Assembly: GCA_024682555.1 (NCBI GenBank)
Contig: JAIKZD010000095.1
Span: 1 to 57,335 of the forward strand
Length of the DNA stretch: 57,335 bases
Direction: 5' to 3'
Origin: Lachnospiraceae bacterium
Lineage (GTDB): Bacteria; Bacillota; Clostridia; Lachnospirales; Lachnospiraceae
In this document: positions 9,893 to 18,159 of the stretch, piece by piece
Layout of the letters: every line of letters starts with the position of its first letter
Numbering within the stretch: position 1 is the stretch's first letter
Translations under genes and position numbers: made by a program
The notes under the pieces: model-generated
What the model saw: the letters and a program-made list of their open reading frames with translations, nothing else
What the model was told of the DNA's origin: nothing
Databases searched by the model: none

Positions 9893-10882
9893 TCACAGAT
9901 CCTCACCTGCCTCTATCTTATCGATCATCTTAAGTATCCCCTCATCCTCTTCAAAGGTATACTCGGGCTCTGCGGTCCCTTCGATGGTCCCGATGAAAGC
10001 CTTTAATTCATTGAGATAATCATTTTCTATGACAAAGACCGCATAGCCGTCAAGCTTATCCACACTGTCGTATATATCGATGTTTTTATCCTTTTTTTCT
10101 TCTATATCATACTCATACAGACCCTTGGGAGATCCGTCCCATGAGATGAAAAGGTTTTCTCCGAATATCTCAAGATTACGCACCGGTTTTCTCGAGACAA
10201 CATCAACCATGAGCACACCCTTATTGCCCCCGGAATGTTCCGTTAAAAGCATGTAATTATCATTATAGTCTATCGGAAGATCAGTATTCTTCGAAGACAT
10301 CACCCTGTAAGATATTATATCGCCAAACACCTTAACAAGCCACGGAAGTTCTATGGCAAAGATCTCCCTGCAGCCGTTGGTCCTTTTATCCCCGACAAAA
10401 TAGTCCTTGATGGATTCCCAGGGATGCCAGTCCGGAAGATACTGCCCCACATGGTAATAATAGTTTAATCTGCCCTGCATCTGTCCGGTTCTTTCCCTGA
10501 TGTATCTTATCTCTTCCCTGTACAGAAATGTCGACGAGAGGAAGAGGACAAGGTTTTTATCCTTTGCAAGCCTTATATTTGACCCGTATCTGTCATCCGT
10601 CAGATTTAATTCCGTAAAAACATGACATCCAAGCATCAGGCATTTTTCTATGATGTCCGCATGGCTTAAGGGTGAGGTGGATACTATGGCAGCCTGAGGA
10701 TGCGCCTCTTCAAAGGCTTCCCCGATGGTATCAAAAGTCCTGATATTAAGCTCCTCTTCCGCCTGACTCCTGCGTCCGGGATTATTATCGACTCCCACAG
10801 CCGAATGCTCTCCGGATAACTGCTTTATCAGCCTTATTCTTCTGCGCCCCATGGAACCGAGGCCGATCACCATGAAATCCAT
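9893..10882 (-). CDS. Gfo/Idh/MocA-family oxidoreductase
   Basis: 329 residues. The N-terminus (MDFMVIGLGSMGRRRIRLI) is a Rossmann NAD(P)-binding strand with GxGxxG. AAIVSTSPLSHADII and CHVFTELNLTDD correspond to the family's second nucleotide-binding motif and the usual EKP position, here ELN. The E/K pair is therefore not canonical and the catalytic Lys is not obvious. The C-terminal half is the alpha/beta domain that covers the sugar substrate. Relatives oxidise or reduce nucleotide sugars and inositols, and several act in surface polysaccharide pathways. It lies 10 bp downstream of the fucosyltransferase-like gene. The altered EKP motif makes a precise reaction unsafe to assign. Confidence 0.8.
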   Translation of the reverse strand: MDFMVIGLGSMGRRRIRLIKQLSGEHSAVGVDNNPGRRSQAEEELNIRTFDTIGEAFEEAHPQAAIVSTSPLSHADIIEKCLMLGCHVFTELNLTDDRYGSNIRLAKDKNLVLFLSSTFLYREEIRYIRERTGQMQGRLNYYYHVGQYLPDWHPWESIKDYFVGDKRTNGCREIFAIELPWLVKVFGDIISYRVMSSKNTDLPIDYNDNYMLLTEHSGGNKGVLMVDVVSRKPVRNLEIFGENLFISWDGSPKGLYEYDIEEKKDKNIDIYDSVDKLDGYAVFVIENDYLNELKAFIGTIEGTAEPEYTFEEDEGILKMIDKIEAGEDL

Positions 10883-10892
10883 TATCTACCTC

Positions 10893-11729
10893 TCAGTCAA
10901 CCACGTATTCGTTTTTACCGATCTTATTAGCAAAATAGCTGAAGGTGCTGCCCTTGCTGCCCACTATCATTCTGCACTTTGACAGTCCCATCATCTCAAC
11001 CAGGGCATCCTGTAATCCTTCTTTTGAAGAGCGGTTGTTGACCTTTTTATACAGGATAAATCTGTCTTCCCCGTATCTTTTTATCATGTTTCTTTCAACA
11101 CTCTCATCATCGGTGCACAGAAAGAACCTGACGGAATCATCTTTTGCCAGTTCACTGTCCATCCTTTTATAAAACAGCTCATCGGGACTGTTTTTGATGG
11201 AAACCACATTATCCGTTCTGCGCACGTGGATACCGATGACGTTTCCGCCCTCTTCTATCTTTTTCCAGAGATCCCTGCCGCGTTTTTCTACCCCGGGGCT
11301 GCAGTCTACTAGTTCCAGATCATCGGTTGTAAAGGGAACAAAAGAACTGCGCGAAAAAATATAATTGAGCTTATTTGATCTTAATATTTCAAGGACCCCT
11401 TCATAACCCTTTTCCCTTGTGAGTTCATGCATCTCATTAAGGGTATAGCACCGGTCTGCCCTGTGCTTTATGATCTTTACAAGGAGCCTTCCGATAATGG
11501 TTCTTACGGGATTCTTTCTGAGTCCGGTGTCATAGAGATTGATGACCCGTATATGATCCTTCTTTTTAAGGAGCTTTTCATACCTGATATTACAGCTGTT
11601 CTCAACTCTCCACAGTATAATGCATCTGCATCCCAGATCCTTATATACTCTTGACAGAGCCGAAAGTCCCTGGAATCTGTTGCCGATACCCGCATATATA
11701 TCCAAAACGATCACGTTCTTCATATTCAT
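10893..11729 (-). CDS. GT-B glycosyltransferase of the fucosyltransferase superfamily type
   Basis: About 279 residues from the ATG at 11729. The frame stays open to a GTG at 11840, but that extension is basic, has no recognisable ribosome site and lies before the conserved fold, so I prefer the internal start; confidence in the start is low. The protein begins NVIVLDIYAGIGNRFQGLSAL, like the GGLGNR loop of alpha-1,2/1,6-fucosyltransferases. GIHVRRTDN follows, matching the HxRRxD GDP-fucose-binding motif of these families and NodZ. MIVGSKGSTFSYFANKIG near the C-terminus matches the conserved 'S.GSTFS' donor loop. It probably transfers a GDP-sugar, perhaps fucose. No GDP-fucose synthesis genes are in the window. 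Confidence 0.72.
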   Translation of the reverse strand: MNMKNVIVLDIYAGIGNRFQGLSALSRVYKDLGCRCIILWRVENSCNIRYEKLLKKKDHIRVINLYDTGLRKNPVRTIIGRLLVKIIKHRADRCYTLNEMHELTREKGYEGVLEILRSNKLNYIFSRSSFVPFTTDDLELVDCSPGVEKRGRDLWKKIEEGGNVIGIHVRRTDNVVSIKNSPDELFYKRMDSELAKDDSVRFFLCTDDESVERNMIKRYGEDRFILYKKVNNRSSKEGLQDALVEMMGLSKCRMIVGSKGSTFSYFANKIGKNEYVVD

Positions 11730-11840
11730 CTCACTCTTCACTTTCGGTATTTCTGCCTGCCGGCCATATCTCCGGTAAACGGATGTCCCCTGCCCGCTTT
11801 CGAAATTCATCCGCCTCAGGCGTCTTTTATGATCCCGCAC

Positions 11841-13271
11841 TCAGAACTGGAAATATACAAACGGATTGCTGCCGAAATTGCCGAAAAATACTATAAACAA
11901 TACTATACCATAATAACACATCCAGCGGAAAACCGGTCTGCATCCGGAAACGATGCCGATGACGCTTTTTTTATCATCCGTATAGTCATAAAGTGCAAGG
12001 ATCATTAAAGAGAACAGCAGCACAAAAGGATTTATCCGTCCGACATTTGCATCCGTAAAGCCCCTGATAAGATAGGATTCTCCTCCTAAAATACCATTCT
12101 GCCAGTTTGTAAGGACATATAAGGCGTCCCCTATGGTATCCGCCCTGAAAAAGATCCACAGGATACTCACAAGGATAAAGGTCACACAGACCGACAGGAC
12201 CTTTAACCATTTATTTGATCCGGCCTTTTTTCTCCATCCGGTGATATCTTCAAGGACCCTTAAAGATCCGTGCAATATGCCCCAGAATATAAAGGTGATG
12301 TTCGCACCGTGCCAGATACCGCTTACCAGAAAGGACACAAACAGGTTTACCCTCTTTCTCAGTTTTCCCTTACGGTTCCCGCCCATGGGTATGTATATAT
12401 AGTCACGGATCCACTGTGACAGGGAGATATGCCATCTCTCCCAGAATTCGGTGACCGAGGAGGAAAAATATGGGCTTCTAAAGTTTAACATCAGATCTAT
12501 CCCGAAAAGCCCTGCCGTTCCTCTTGCGATATCCGAATAACCGGAGAAATCACAGTATATCTGTATTGAAAAAAGTATCGCGGCGATGACAAGCACAAAT
12601 CCGCTGTATTCGTGCAGATTATCATATACCGTATCCACAATGACACCTAAGTTGTCCGCTATGACAACCTTTTTAAAGAAGCCCCACATCATGAGTTTAA
12701 GGCCATAAACTATGACGTCATGGTCATAGACATGCTCTTTTTTTATCTGGGGTAAAAGATGCTCCGCCCGTTCGATGGGACCTGCAACAAGCTGGGGAAA
12801 GAACAGTATGAATGCCGCATACTGAAAAAGGTTATGCTCGGTCTTACTGTCGCCTTTATATACATCTATTGCGTAGCTTAAGGTCTGGAAAGTATAGAAG
12901 GATATTCCTACCGGCAATAAAAGCCTGAGAGCATAAGGTTTAAAGCTTATACCGATGCAGCCCGCAAGAAACGAGAGGGAATCATTAAAGAAATTGAAAT
13001 ACTTATAGGTAAACAGGATACCGATGCAGACTATCAGCGAAAGAGTCAGGGATATCTTTTTGTTTCCGGGATATTTTTCAATTAAAAGTGCCGAGAAATA
13101 TGTGACCAGGATATCCGAAAACACCAAAAGGATATATACAGGTGAAGAACTCATATAAAACAGGATGCCCGAGATGAGGATAACGGTCCACTGATACTTC
13201 TTCGGAACCATCCAGTATATGACAAAAAAGAATATCAAAAAGAATATAAACTTATATGAATTAAAAAGCAT
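11841..13271 (-). CDS. MBOAT-family O-acyltransferase (AlgI/DltB-like)
   Basis: 476 residues with about ten membrane segments. Diagnostic MBOAT motifs are present: WERWHISLSQWIRDYIYIPMGGNRKGK near residues 275-302, and SGIWHGANITFIFWGILHG with the invariant His of the family. Upstream, FPQLVAGPIERAEHLLPQ is the usual AlgI-type pre-motif. These proteins move an acyl group, usually acetyl, across the membrane for transfer to an extracellular polysaccharide. They commonly pair with an SGNH-like periplasmic or extracytoplasmic partner, which is the next gene upstream (13278-14396, 6 bp away). A good ribosome site (GTGAGGATAA before ATG) overlaps the partner's stop, so the two are likely translated together. 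Confidence 0.93.
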   Translation of the reverse strand: MLFNSYKFIFFLIFFFVIYWMVPKKYQWTVILISGILFYMSSSPVYILLVFSDILVTYFSALLIEKYPGNKKISLTLSLIVCIGILFTYKYFNFFNDSLSFLAGCIGISFKPYALRLLLPVGISFYTFQTLSYAIDVYKGDSKTEHNLFQYAAFILFFPQLVAGPIERAEHLLPQIKKEHVYDHDVIVYGLKLMMWGFFKKVVIADNLGVIVDTVYDNLHEYSGFVLVIAAILFSIQIYCDFSGYSDIARGTAGLFGIDLMLNFRSPYFSSSVTEFWERWHISLSQWIRDYIYIPMGGNRKGKLRKRVNLFVSFLVSGIWHGANITFIFWGILHGSLRVLEDITGWRKKAGSNKWLKVLSVCVTFILVSILWIFFRADTIGDALYVLTNWQNGILGGESYLIRGFTDANVGRINPFVLLFSLMILALYDYTDDKKSVIGIVSGCRPVFRWMCYYGIVLFIVFFGNFGSNPFVYFQF

Positions 13272-13277
13272 TTATCC

Positions 13278-14396
13278 TCACCTGCTCTGATCCTTATCTT
13301 TTCCCGAAAGATCAAATACGGAATTGAGTACAGCGTGTTTCATGTGCATGGCATCAGTGAAATCCTCATTTGAAAGAGCAAAGGCATAAGGATCATAACC
13401 GCCGGTTATCTTCAGAGAATACTCGTCCGCTGTCTGAAGGGCCAGTTCTTCCATAAGGGAAAACAGGCTGTTATCCTTTCCTTCGGCTTCTATCCTGTCC
13501 CAGAGGAAGGGCGAAACCGGACAAAGGAAAAGATCGACTTCGATCCCCTGAGCCGTAAGATATCCGATCATATCAAGAAACATTTTTTTGCTGCGTTCAT
13601 CTATCTTATCATATCTGAAGAAATAACCGATGTCATACTGGAATGCGTTCTCTTTCACCCTTTCGACACCTGATGACTCCGAATTGCTTTCATGTGAGAG
13701 ACTGCCGTCGGGATGATAATAATTCCTGTCCGGTTCCCGGTCGGGAGAGAGTATCTCATACCTCTCGGACTCCGCATGATATCTTCCCGATTCCATCACC
13801 TTCTTCATGCAGTTTTGAAAATAACTCAGGGAAAACAGCTGCTTCACACCGTTCTTTATGGCAGGGATCTTACTGAGACTCGGGAAAGGCACTTCTTTTC
13901 CGTCCATGGTCTCAAGCATGTATTCCGTATAGGGCATTAAGGGTTCATTTCTGACATTTGTGGTGTAATACTCCGGATCAAAAAATCTGGTATCAACACA
14001 AAAAAGGACCCTTTTTACGCTTTTTCCCTCACCCTTTAACATGCCAAGCTGGGCCAGGATATCATAACAGTCCGCACCGCTTACGGCCAGATTGTAAAAA
14101 CTATCCTCACCTGTGGCTTCCCTGTTCACTCCGAAGATATAACTGGGGCCGAGAGCAACACAGTCAACCTCATCCGGCATGTCCGCGATCAGATTCCTTT
14201 TTATCTCCCTTTCATTGGTATTGTCCGTAAGGGCTATGACCGAATGTCCGTCAGCCATGGCTTTTGCGATCTCACTGCTTGCATCATGATATACGGACGC
14301 ACTGTCTATGTAATAGTTTGTGAATACCACAAATATCAGGATGGGAAAAAAGATCAGTATTCTTTTTGTCAGTCCGTAAAATTGTCTAATCTCCAA
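13278..14396 (-). CDS. SGNH/DHHW-like O-acetylation partner protein, TTG start
   Basis: 372 residues. One N-terminal membrane anchor (residues 11-28) is followed by an extracytoplasmic domain. DCVALGPSYIFGVN near residues 79-92 and YNLAVSGADCYDILAQLG occupy the positions of the G-x-S and N/SGA blocks of AlgX/PatB/DltD-like SGNH proteins. AFALSNEDFTDAMHMKHAV near residues 340-358 carries the D..H pair of the C-terminal catalytic block. The start codon is TTG, preceded by AAGGA at 8 bp; no ATG lies near the N-terminus. The start overlaps the end of the ABC transporter gene by 11 bp. With the MBOAT gene next door it should complete extracellular O-acylation of the glycan. It could also be a structural partner without catalysis. 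Confidence 0.75.
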   Translation of the reverse strand: MEIRQFYGLTKRILIFFPILIFVVFTNYYIDSASVYHDASSEIAKAMADGHSVIALTDNTNEREIKRNLIADMPDEVDCVALGPSYIFGVNREATGEDSFYNLAVSGADCYDILAQLGMLKGEGKSVKRVLFCVDTRFFDPEYYTTNVRNEPLMPYTEYMLETMDGKEVPFPSLSKIPAIKNGVKQLFSLSYFQNCMKKVMESGRYHAESERYEILSPDREPDRNYYHPDGSLSHESNSESSGVERVKENAFQYDIGYFFRYDKIDERSKKMFLDMIGYLTAQGIEVDLFLCPVSPFLWDRIEAEGKDNSLFSLMEELALQTADEYSLKITGGYDPYAFALSNEDFTDAMHMKHAVLNSVFDLSGKDKDQSR

Positions 14397-16140
14397 ATAT
14401 CTGTTCCTTGGTTTTTTCCGTAACCTTTCCCTGTCTTACGTCATATATGATATCCGCATTCCTGATGGTTGACAGACGATGGGCGATTATTATCATGGTC
14501 CTGGTGCCTGCCATGCTCTCAATGGCTTCCATAACGGCGGTTTCGGTTTCGGTATCAAGTGCGGAGGTGGCCTCATCAAGGATCAGTACCTGAGGCTCTC
14601 TGTATAAGGCCCTTGCAATTCCGAGCCTCTGTCTCTGCCCGCCGGAAAGCTTTACGCCACGTTCACCGATCCTTTCGGAAAGACCTGAGGGCATTTCCTT
14701 TATGAATTCGTCAAGCTGGGCTTCCTTAAGGGCTTTCCATACCTTTTCATCATCGATCTCATCATCGGGTATTCCAAAGGCAACATTGGCCCTTACCGTA
14801 TCATCGATCATAAAGATACTCTGGGGTATATAACCTACTACCGAATGCCAGGCATGAAGATGTTCGTAAACATTTATATCATCCGCATATATACCGCCGG
14901 CCACGGGGCTTAAAATGCCGAGTATGATATCGGCAAGGGTTGTCTTACCCGCACCGGAAGGACCTACAAAGGCAACGGTCTTATTCTTCGGAATCCTTAA
15001 GGATACCCTGTCCAAAATGACCCTGTCGGGTCTGCTTGGATAAATAAAGGAAACCTCCCTGCATTCGATTGCGTTTTCTATACGGATCTTCGTGGTATCG
15101 GCGTTATCACGCTCAACGCTTTCCCTTAATGATTCTATCTCCTTAAGATCGTTATATACGGCATCCAAAGAAGCCTTTCCCGACAATATACCTGCCGCAT
15201 TATTGCTTATTCTGTTAAAGGACGGCAGCATACGGATGGCGGAAACCGCAAATACCGACAGAATGGGAACAAACTGACTGATATCACCGCCAAGATATAT
15301 CCTTACCGACATACATCCGAGAAGTCCCCCCACGCAGATAGTCTCCATTATAGGTCTCGGGATCATGTTGAGGATCGACTTTTTGATCTGCAGGTTCATG
15401 GCCTTCATTGAGGTATCGTTATAACTGTTAATGAAATAATCCTCACAGTTTGTGACCTTTACATCCTTGATGCCCTGAAACGCCTGATAGATCCAGATGC
15501 TTCCTCTGGCATTTAACACCCTCATCTGCTTCCCGATGGAAACCAGTTCCTTCTTGAATACCACAAGCACCAGAAAGAGGAAGAATACCATAAAGGAAAT
15601 GACCGCCAGAGTGATAACAACATCCTGCATCAGCAGGAAGGCGATCAGGAAGAAACAGGTAAAGGCTTCCGTACACAGCTGGATCACATTCAATATGACG
15701 GAAAAAAAGCCCGACACATCCGAAGTAACATTTCTGACAAGCTCCGAAACATTATGATTTACGTGAAACAGATAATCCTGACTCATGTAGCACTGAAGAA
15801 GCCTTATGGATATCTTTCTCTCATTATGGCTGGTAAATCTGTACTGAAATCTGTAAAGGAAATAGAGATACACGTTCTTGGCTATGTAAATGGCTACAAG
15901 AAGCATTGACATGGTCAGTATGAAAGTCCTGACATCCCGAATGTGCAGAAATTCTTTCACGGCTTTATAATATTTATTGCTGTCTATAACGGAAGGGTTG
16001 GTAACAACATCCACAAGCGGAAGGATCGCGGATACTCCGAGGGTTTCAAGAAAGGATCCTATTATTATCATGAAGATCATGAGTATCAGCATTATCTTCT
16101 GCTGTCTGTTCAAAACATAATTTATCTTTTTTAACATCAT
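14386..16140 (-). CDS. ABC transporter, fused membrane and ATPase domains (glycolipid flippase type)
   Basis: 584 residues, the usual length of a half-size exporter. Six membrane segments occupy residues 15-310. The nucleotide-binding domain holds Walker A GPSGAGKTT, the Q-loop region YIPQSIFMIDD, the signature LSGGQRQRLG, Walker B VLILDEATSALD and the H-loop IIIAHRLST. Half-size exporters in glycan loci (MsbA, PglK and related) flip lipid-linked saccharides across the membrane. This is the only flippase candidate in the window, as no Wzx-like protein was recognised. It therefore probably exports the oligosaccharide made by the neighbouring transferases. It lies between the acylation pair and the pseC-acyltransferase pair. 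Confidence 0.88.
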   Translation of the reverse strand: MMLKKINYVLNRQQKIMLILMIFMIIIGSFLETLGVSAILPLVDVVTNPSVIDSNKYYKAVKEFLHIRDVRTFILTMSMLLVAIYIAKNVYLYFLYRFQYRFTSHNERKISIRLLQCYMSQDYLFHVNHNVSELVRNVTSDVSGFFSVILNVIQLCTEAFTCFFLIAFLLMQDVVITLAVISFMVFFLFLVLVVFKKELVSIGKQMRVLNARGSIWIYQAFQGIKDVKVTNCEDYFINSYNDTSMKAMNLQIKKSILNMIPRPIMETICVGGLLGCMSVRIYLGGDISQFVPILSVFAVSAIRMLPSFNRISNNAAGILSGKASLDAVYNDLKEIESLRESVERDNADTTKIRIENAIECREVSFIYPSRPDRVILDRVSLRIPKNKTVAFVGPSGAGKTTLADIILGILSPVAGGIYADDINVYEHLHAWHSVVGYIPQSIFMIDDTVRANVAFGIPDDEIDDEKVWKALKEAQLDEFIKEMPSGLSERIGERGVKLSGGQRQRLGIARALYREPQVLILDEATSALDTETETAVMEAIESMAGTRTMIIIAHRLSTIRNADIIYDVRQGKVTEKTKEQIFGD

Positions 16141-16190
16141 ATATCCCCGGTCAGTTATTCTGATCCTTTGTAATCGTATTTAGTATCCCG

Positions 16191-16898
16191 TCATCCGTTA
16201 AACAGATATCCGGAAAGTTCCTGATACTTTTCTTCGGTGATGGGTTTGATCAAAACATCCCTGTCCATCCCGAACACGATCGAATAAGACGGTATATCCA
16301 TGTCTTTTATATAGGAATTTGCAGCAAAAATGACATGATCGCCAACATGGCAGTCTCCTATGACTTTTGAATCGGACTTAAGCGAAACATGTTTCCCGAA
16401 TACCGGATATTTCCCTTTATTGTTGCCCACAGTGCATCCCTGGTCGAAGGCGAAATACTCTCCGTACTCCGCTCTTCCGATAACACTTCCCTGGGGATGA
16501 TCAAAAAAGAAGACTTCGGGCAATGAGACGGCGTAATAAATATCCGCGGATGAAAACATCTTGCTTAACCCGTATATCTTATCGCAAAGATCGATATTTT
16601 CGGGTCCGTCCAGATATAGCTGATTTGAGATCATATAAAGAAACATCGTCCACTGACAGACATGAAGCGGATTAAAGACAGTTTCCCCCTCATCAAGGTA
16701 ATACTTGTTGGTCAGCTTTGAGAAACATTTTTCAAGTCTTTCTATAGCAGCGGGAAATGCCCTATCAAGAGAAAGGAGCTCCTTATCGGCCAACCCCGTT
16801 CCGTTTATTATCATCCGGTCATCTGCCGCCGTTTCCTCAGGATAAAGGGAACTGATCTGACGGATCAGCTGTGCAATGGGATCCCGTTTGATCTTCAT
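16191..16898 (-). CDS. CysE/LbH-like acyltransferase next to pseC (candidate for the PseH step)
   Basis: 235 residues. The N-terminal helical half (IAQLIRQISSLYPEE and later blocks) resembles the serine acetyltransferase N-terminus. The C-terminal half is a short left-handed beta-helix (DHPQGSVIGRAEYGEYFAFDQGCTVGNNKGKYPVFGKHVSLKSDSKVIGDCHVGDHVIFAANSYI, described here by blocks, with GCTVG and VIGDCHVGDHV as the hexapeptide turns). The FFDHPQ block has the His expected of the general base. It starts 18 bp after the pseC stop with a GAGGATAA ribosome site. In pseudaminic acid synthesis, PseC's product is N-acetylated by the GNAT enzyme PseH. No PseH-like GNAT is seen here, so this protein may perform that step; this is inference. 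It may alternatively O-acylate another sugar. Confidence 0.7.
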   Translation of the reverse strand: MKIKRDPIAQLIRQISSLYPEETAADDRMIINGTGLADKELLSLDRAFPAAIERLEKCFSKLTNKYYLDEGETVFNPLHVCQWTMFLYMISNQLYLDGPENIDLCDKIYGLSKMFSSADIYYAVSLPEVFFFDHPQGSVIGRAEYGEYFAFDQGCTVGNNKGKYPVFGKHVSLKSDSKVIGDCHVGDHVIFAANSYIKDMDIPSYSIVFGMDRDVLIKPITEEKYQELSGYLFNG

Positions 16899-16915
16899 TT
16901 ATCCTCGATCCTTTC

Positions 16916-18106
16916 CTATTTTCTGTATTCGGCAATGATCCTGCTCACGGCCTCTATCACATCGTTTACATCATCATCGCTCATTTTGGGATACAGCGGA
17001 ATGCTCATGATCCCCTTGTAGATCTCCTCGGCATTTATGCATAATCCCTTTTCATACCCCAGACGCCTGTAATAAGGAAACCAGTAAACCGGGACGTAAT
17101 GAACCTGGCACTGCACATTCTCGGCACTCATTGCATCAAAGAACTCCCGCCTGGTGCATGAAAGCCTGTCAAGATCAAGACGGATAACATACAGATGCCT
17201 GCAGGAATCAGACTCCGGTATTTCTTTTTGGATTATAAGCTCCGGTATGTCCTTAAAAGCTTCATTGTACTTGTTTACAATTTCTTTTCTTCTGGCAACA
17301 AAAAAATCTAGTCTGTTCATCTGACTGTTTATCAGAGCCGCCTGAAAATCAGTCATCCTGTAATTGTAACCTAGGGCAAGCTGCTCATAATACCACATAC
17401 CCTCATGCGGAGCATCTTCCATAAGGGATTCGTTTTTTTCGATCCCATGAGTATGGGCAAGAACAAGCTTCCTGTACAGTTCATCGTCATTGGTAAGAAT
17501 GGCACCGCCTTCGCCTCCCGTTATGGTTTTTACGGGATGGAAACTGAAAGTAGTCATATCGGCAAGGCTGCCGATCTTTTTCCCTTTATAGGTTGTTCCG
17601 ATGGAGTGTGCCGCATCCTCGATAAAGTATAATCCGAATTCATCACAGATCTTCCGTATTTCATCGATCTTTACCGATTGACCGGTGTAGTCTACAGCGA
17701 CGACTGCCCTGGTTTTATCGGTGATCTTTTCCCTTATGCTCTGTGGATCTATGTTATAGGTCTCCATGTCCACATCGGCAAAGACCGGCCTTCCTCCGCA
17801 GTACAGAGCACAGTTTGCACTTGCCGCAAAGGTCAGCGGTGTTGTTATGACTTCATCTCCTTCACCGATACCTGCCGCAATGCATGCACAGTGAAGAGCC
17901 GCTGTTCCGTTTGAAACAACCACCGCATGCTTTGCACCCGTATATTCACATAAACGTTTTTCCAGTGCTGCCACCTGCGGTCCGCAGGTAATAAAGTTAC
18001 TCTTAAGTACATCGCTTACGGCCTTCACATCGTTATCGTCGATCCATTGAAAACCGTAATATATTACACTGTCCCTTACGGGTTTACCGCCATTTATAGC
18101 TATCAT
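16916..18106 (-). CDS. pseC: UDP-4-amino-4,6-dideoxy-N-acetyl-beta-L-altrosamine transaminase
   Basis: 396 residues, the normal PseC length. This PLP enzyme adds the C4 amino group in pseudaminic acid synthesis. The N-terminus (MIAINGGKPVRD and FQWIDDNDVKAV) is typical. NGTAALH and TPLTFAASANCALYCGG form the cofactor phosphate region. FIEDAAHSIGTTY gives the ring-contacting Asp164, and SFHPVKTITGGEGGAI has the Schiff-base Lys193; the HPVKTITTGEGG-type motif is a hallmark of PseC. The C-terminus has QVHYVPVYWFPYYR. Only four companion Pse genes are in the window (C, F, I, G); the dehydratase PseB is not seen. It follows the sulfotransferase gene by about 50 bp and precedes a hexapeptide acyltransferase. 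Confidence 0.92.
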   Translation of the reverse strand: MIAINGGKPVRDSVIYYGFQWIDDNDVKAVSDVLKSNFITCGPQVAALEKRLCEYTGAKHAVVVSNGTAALHCACIAAGIGEGDEVITTPLTFAASANCALYCGGRPVFADVDMETYNIDPQSIREKITDKTRAVVAVDYTGQSVKIDEIRKICDEFGLYFIEDAAHSIGTTYKGKKIGSLADMTTFSFHPVKTITGGEGGAILTNDDELYRKLVLAHTHGIEKNESLMEDAPHEGMWYYEQLALGYNYRMTDFQAALINSQMNRLDFFVARRKEIVNKYNEAFKDIPELIIQKEIPESDSCRHLYVIRLDLDRLSCTRREFFDAMSAENVQCQVHYVPVYWFPYYRRLGYEKGLCINAEEIYKGIMSIPLYPKMSDDDVNDVIEAVSRIIAEYRK

Positions 18107-18159
18107 ACCATTGTTATCCTTGATCTCTTTATGAAAAACTCATATCCGACGTAAACGGT

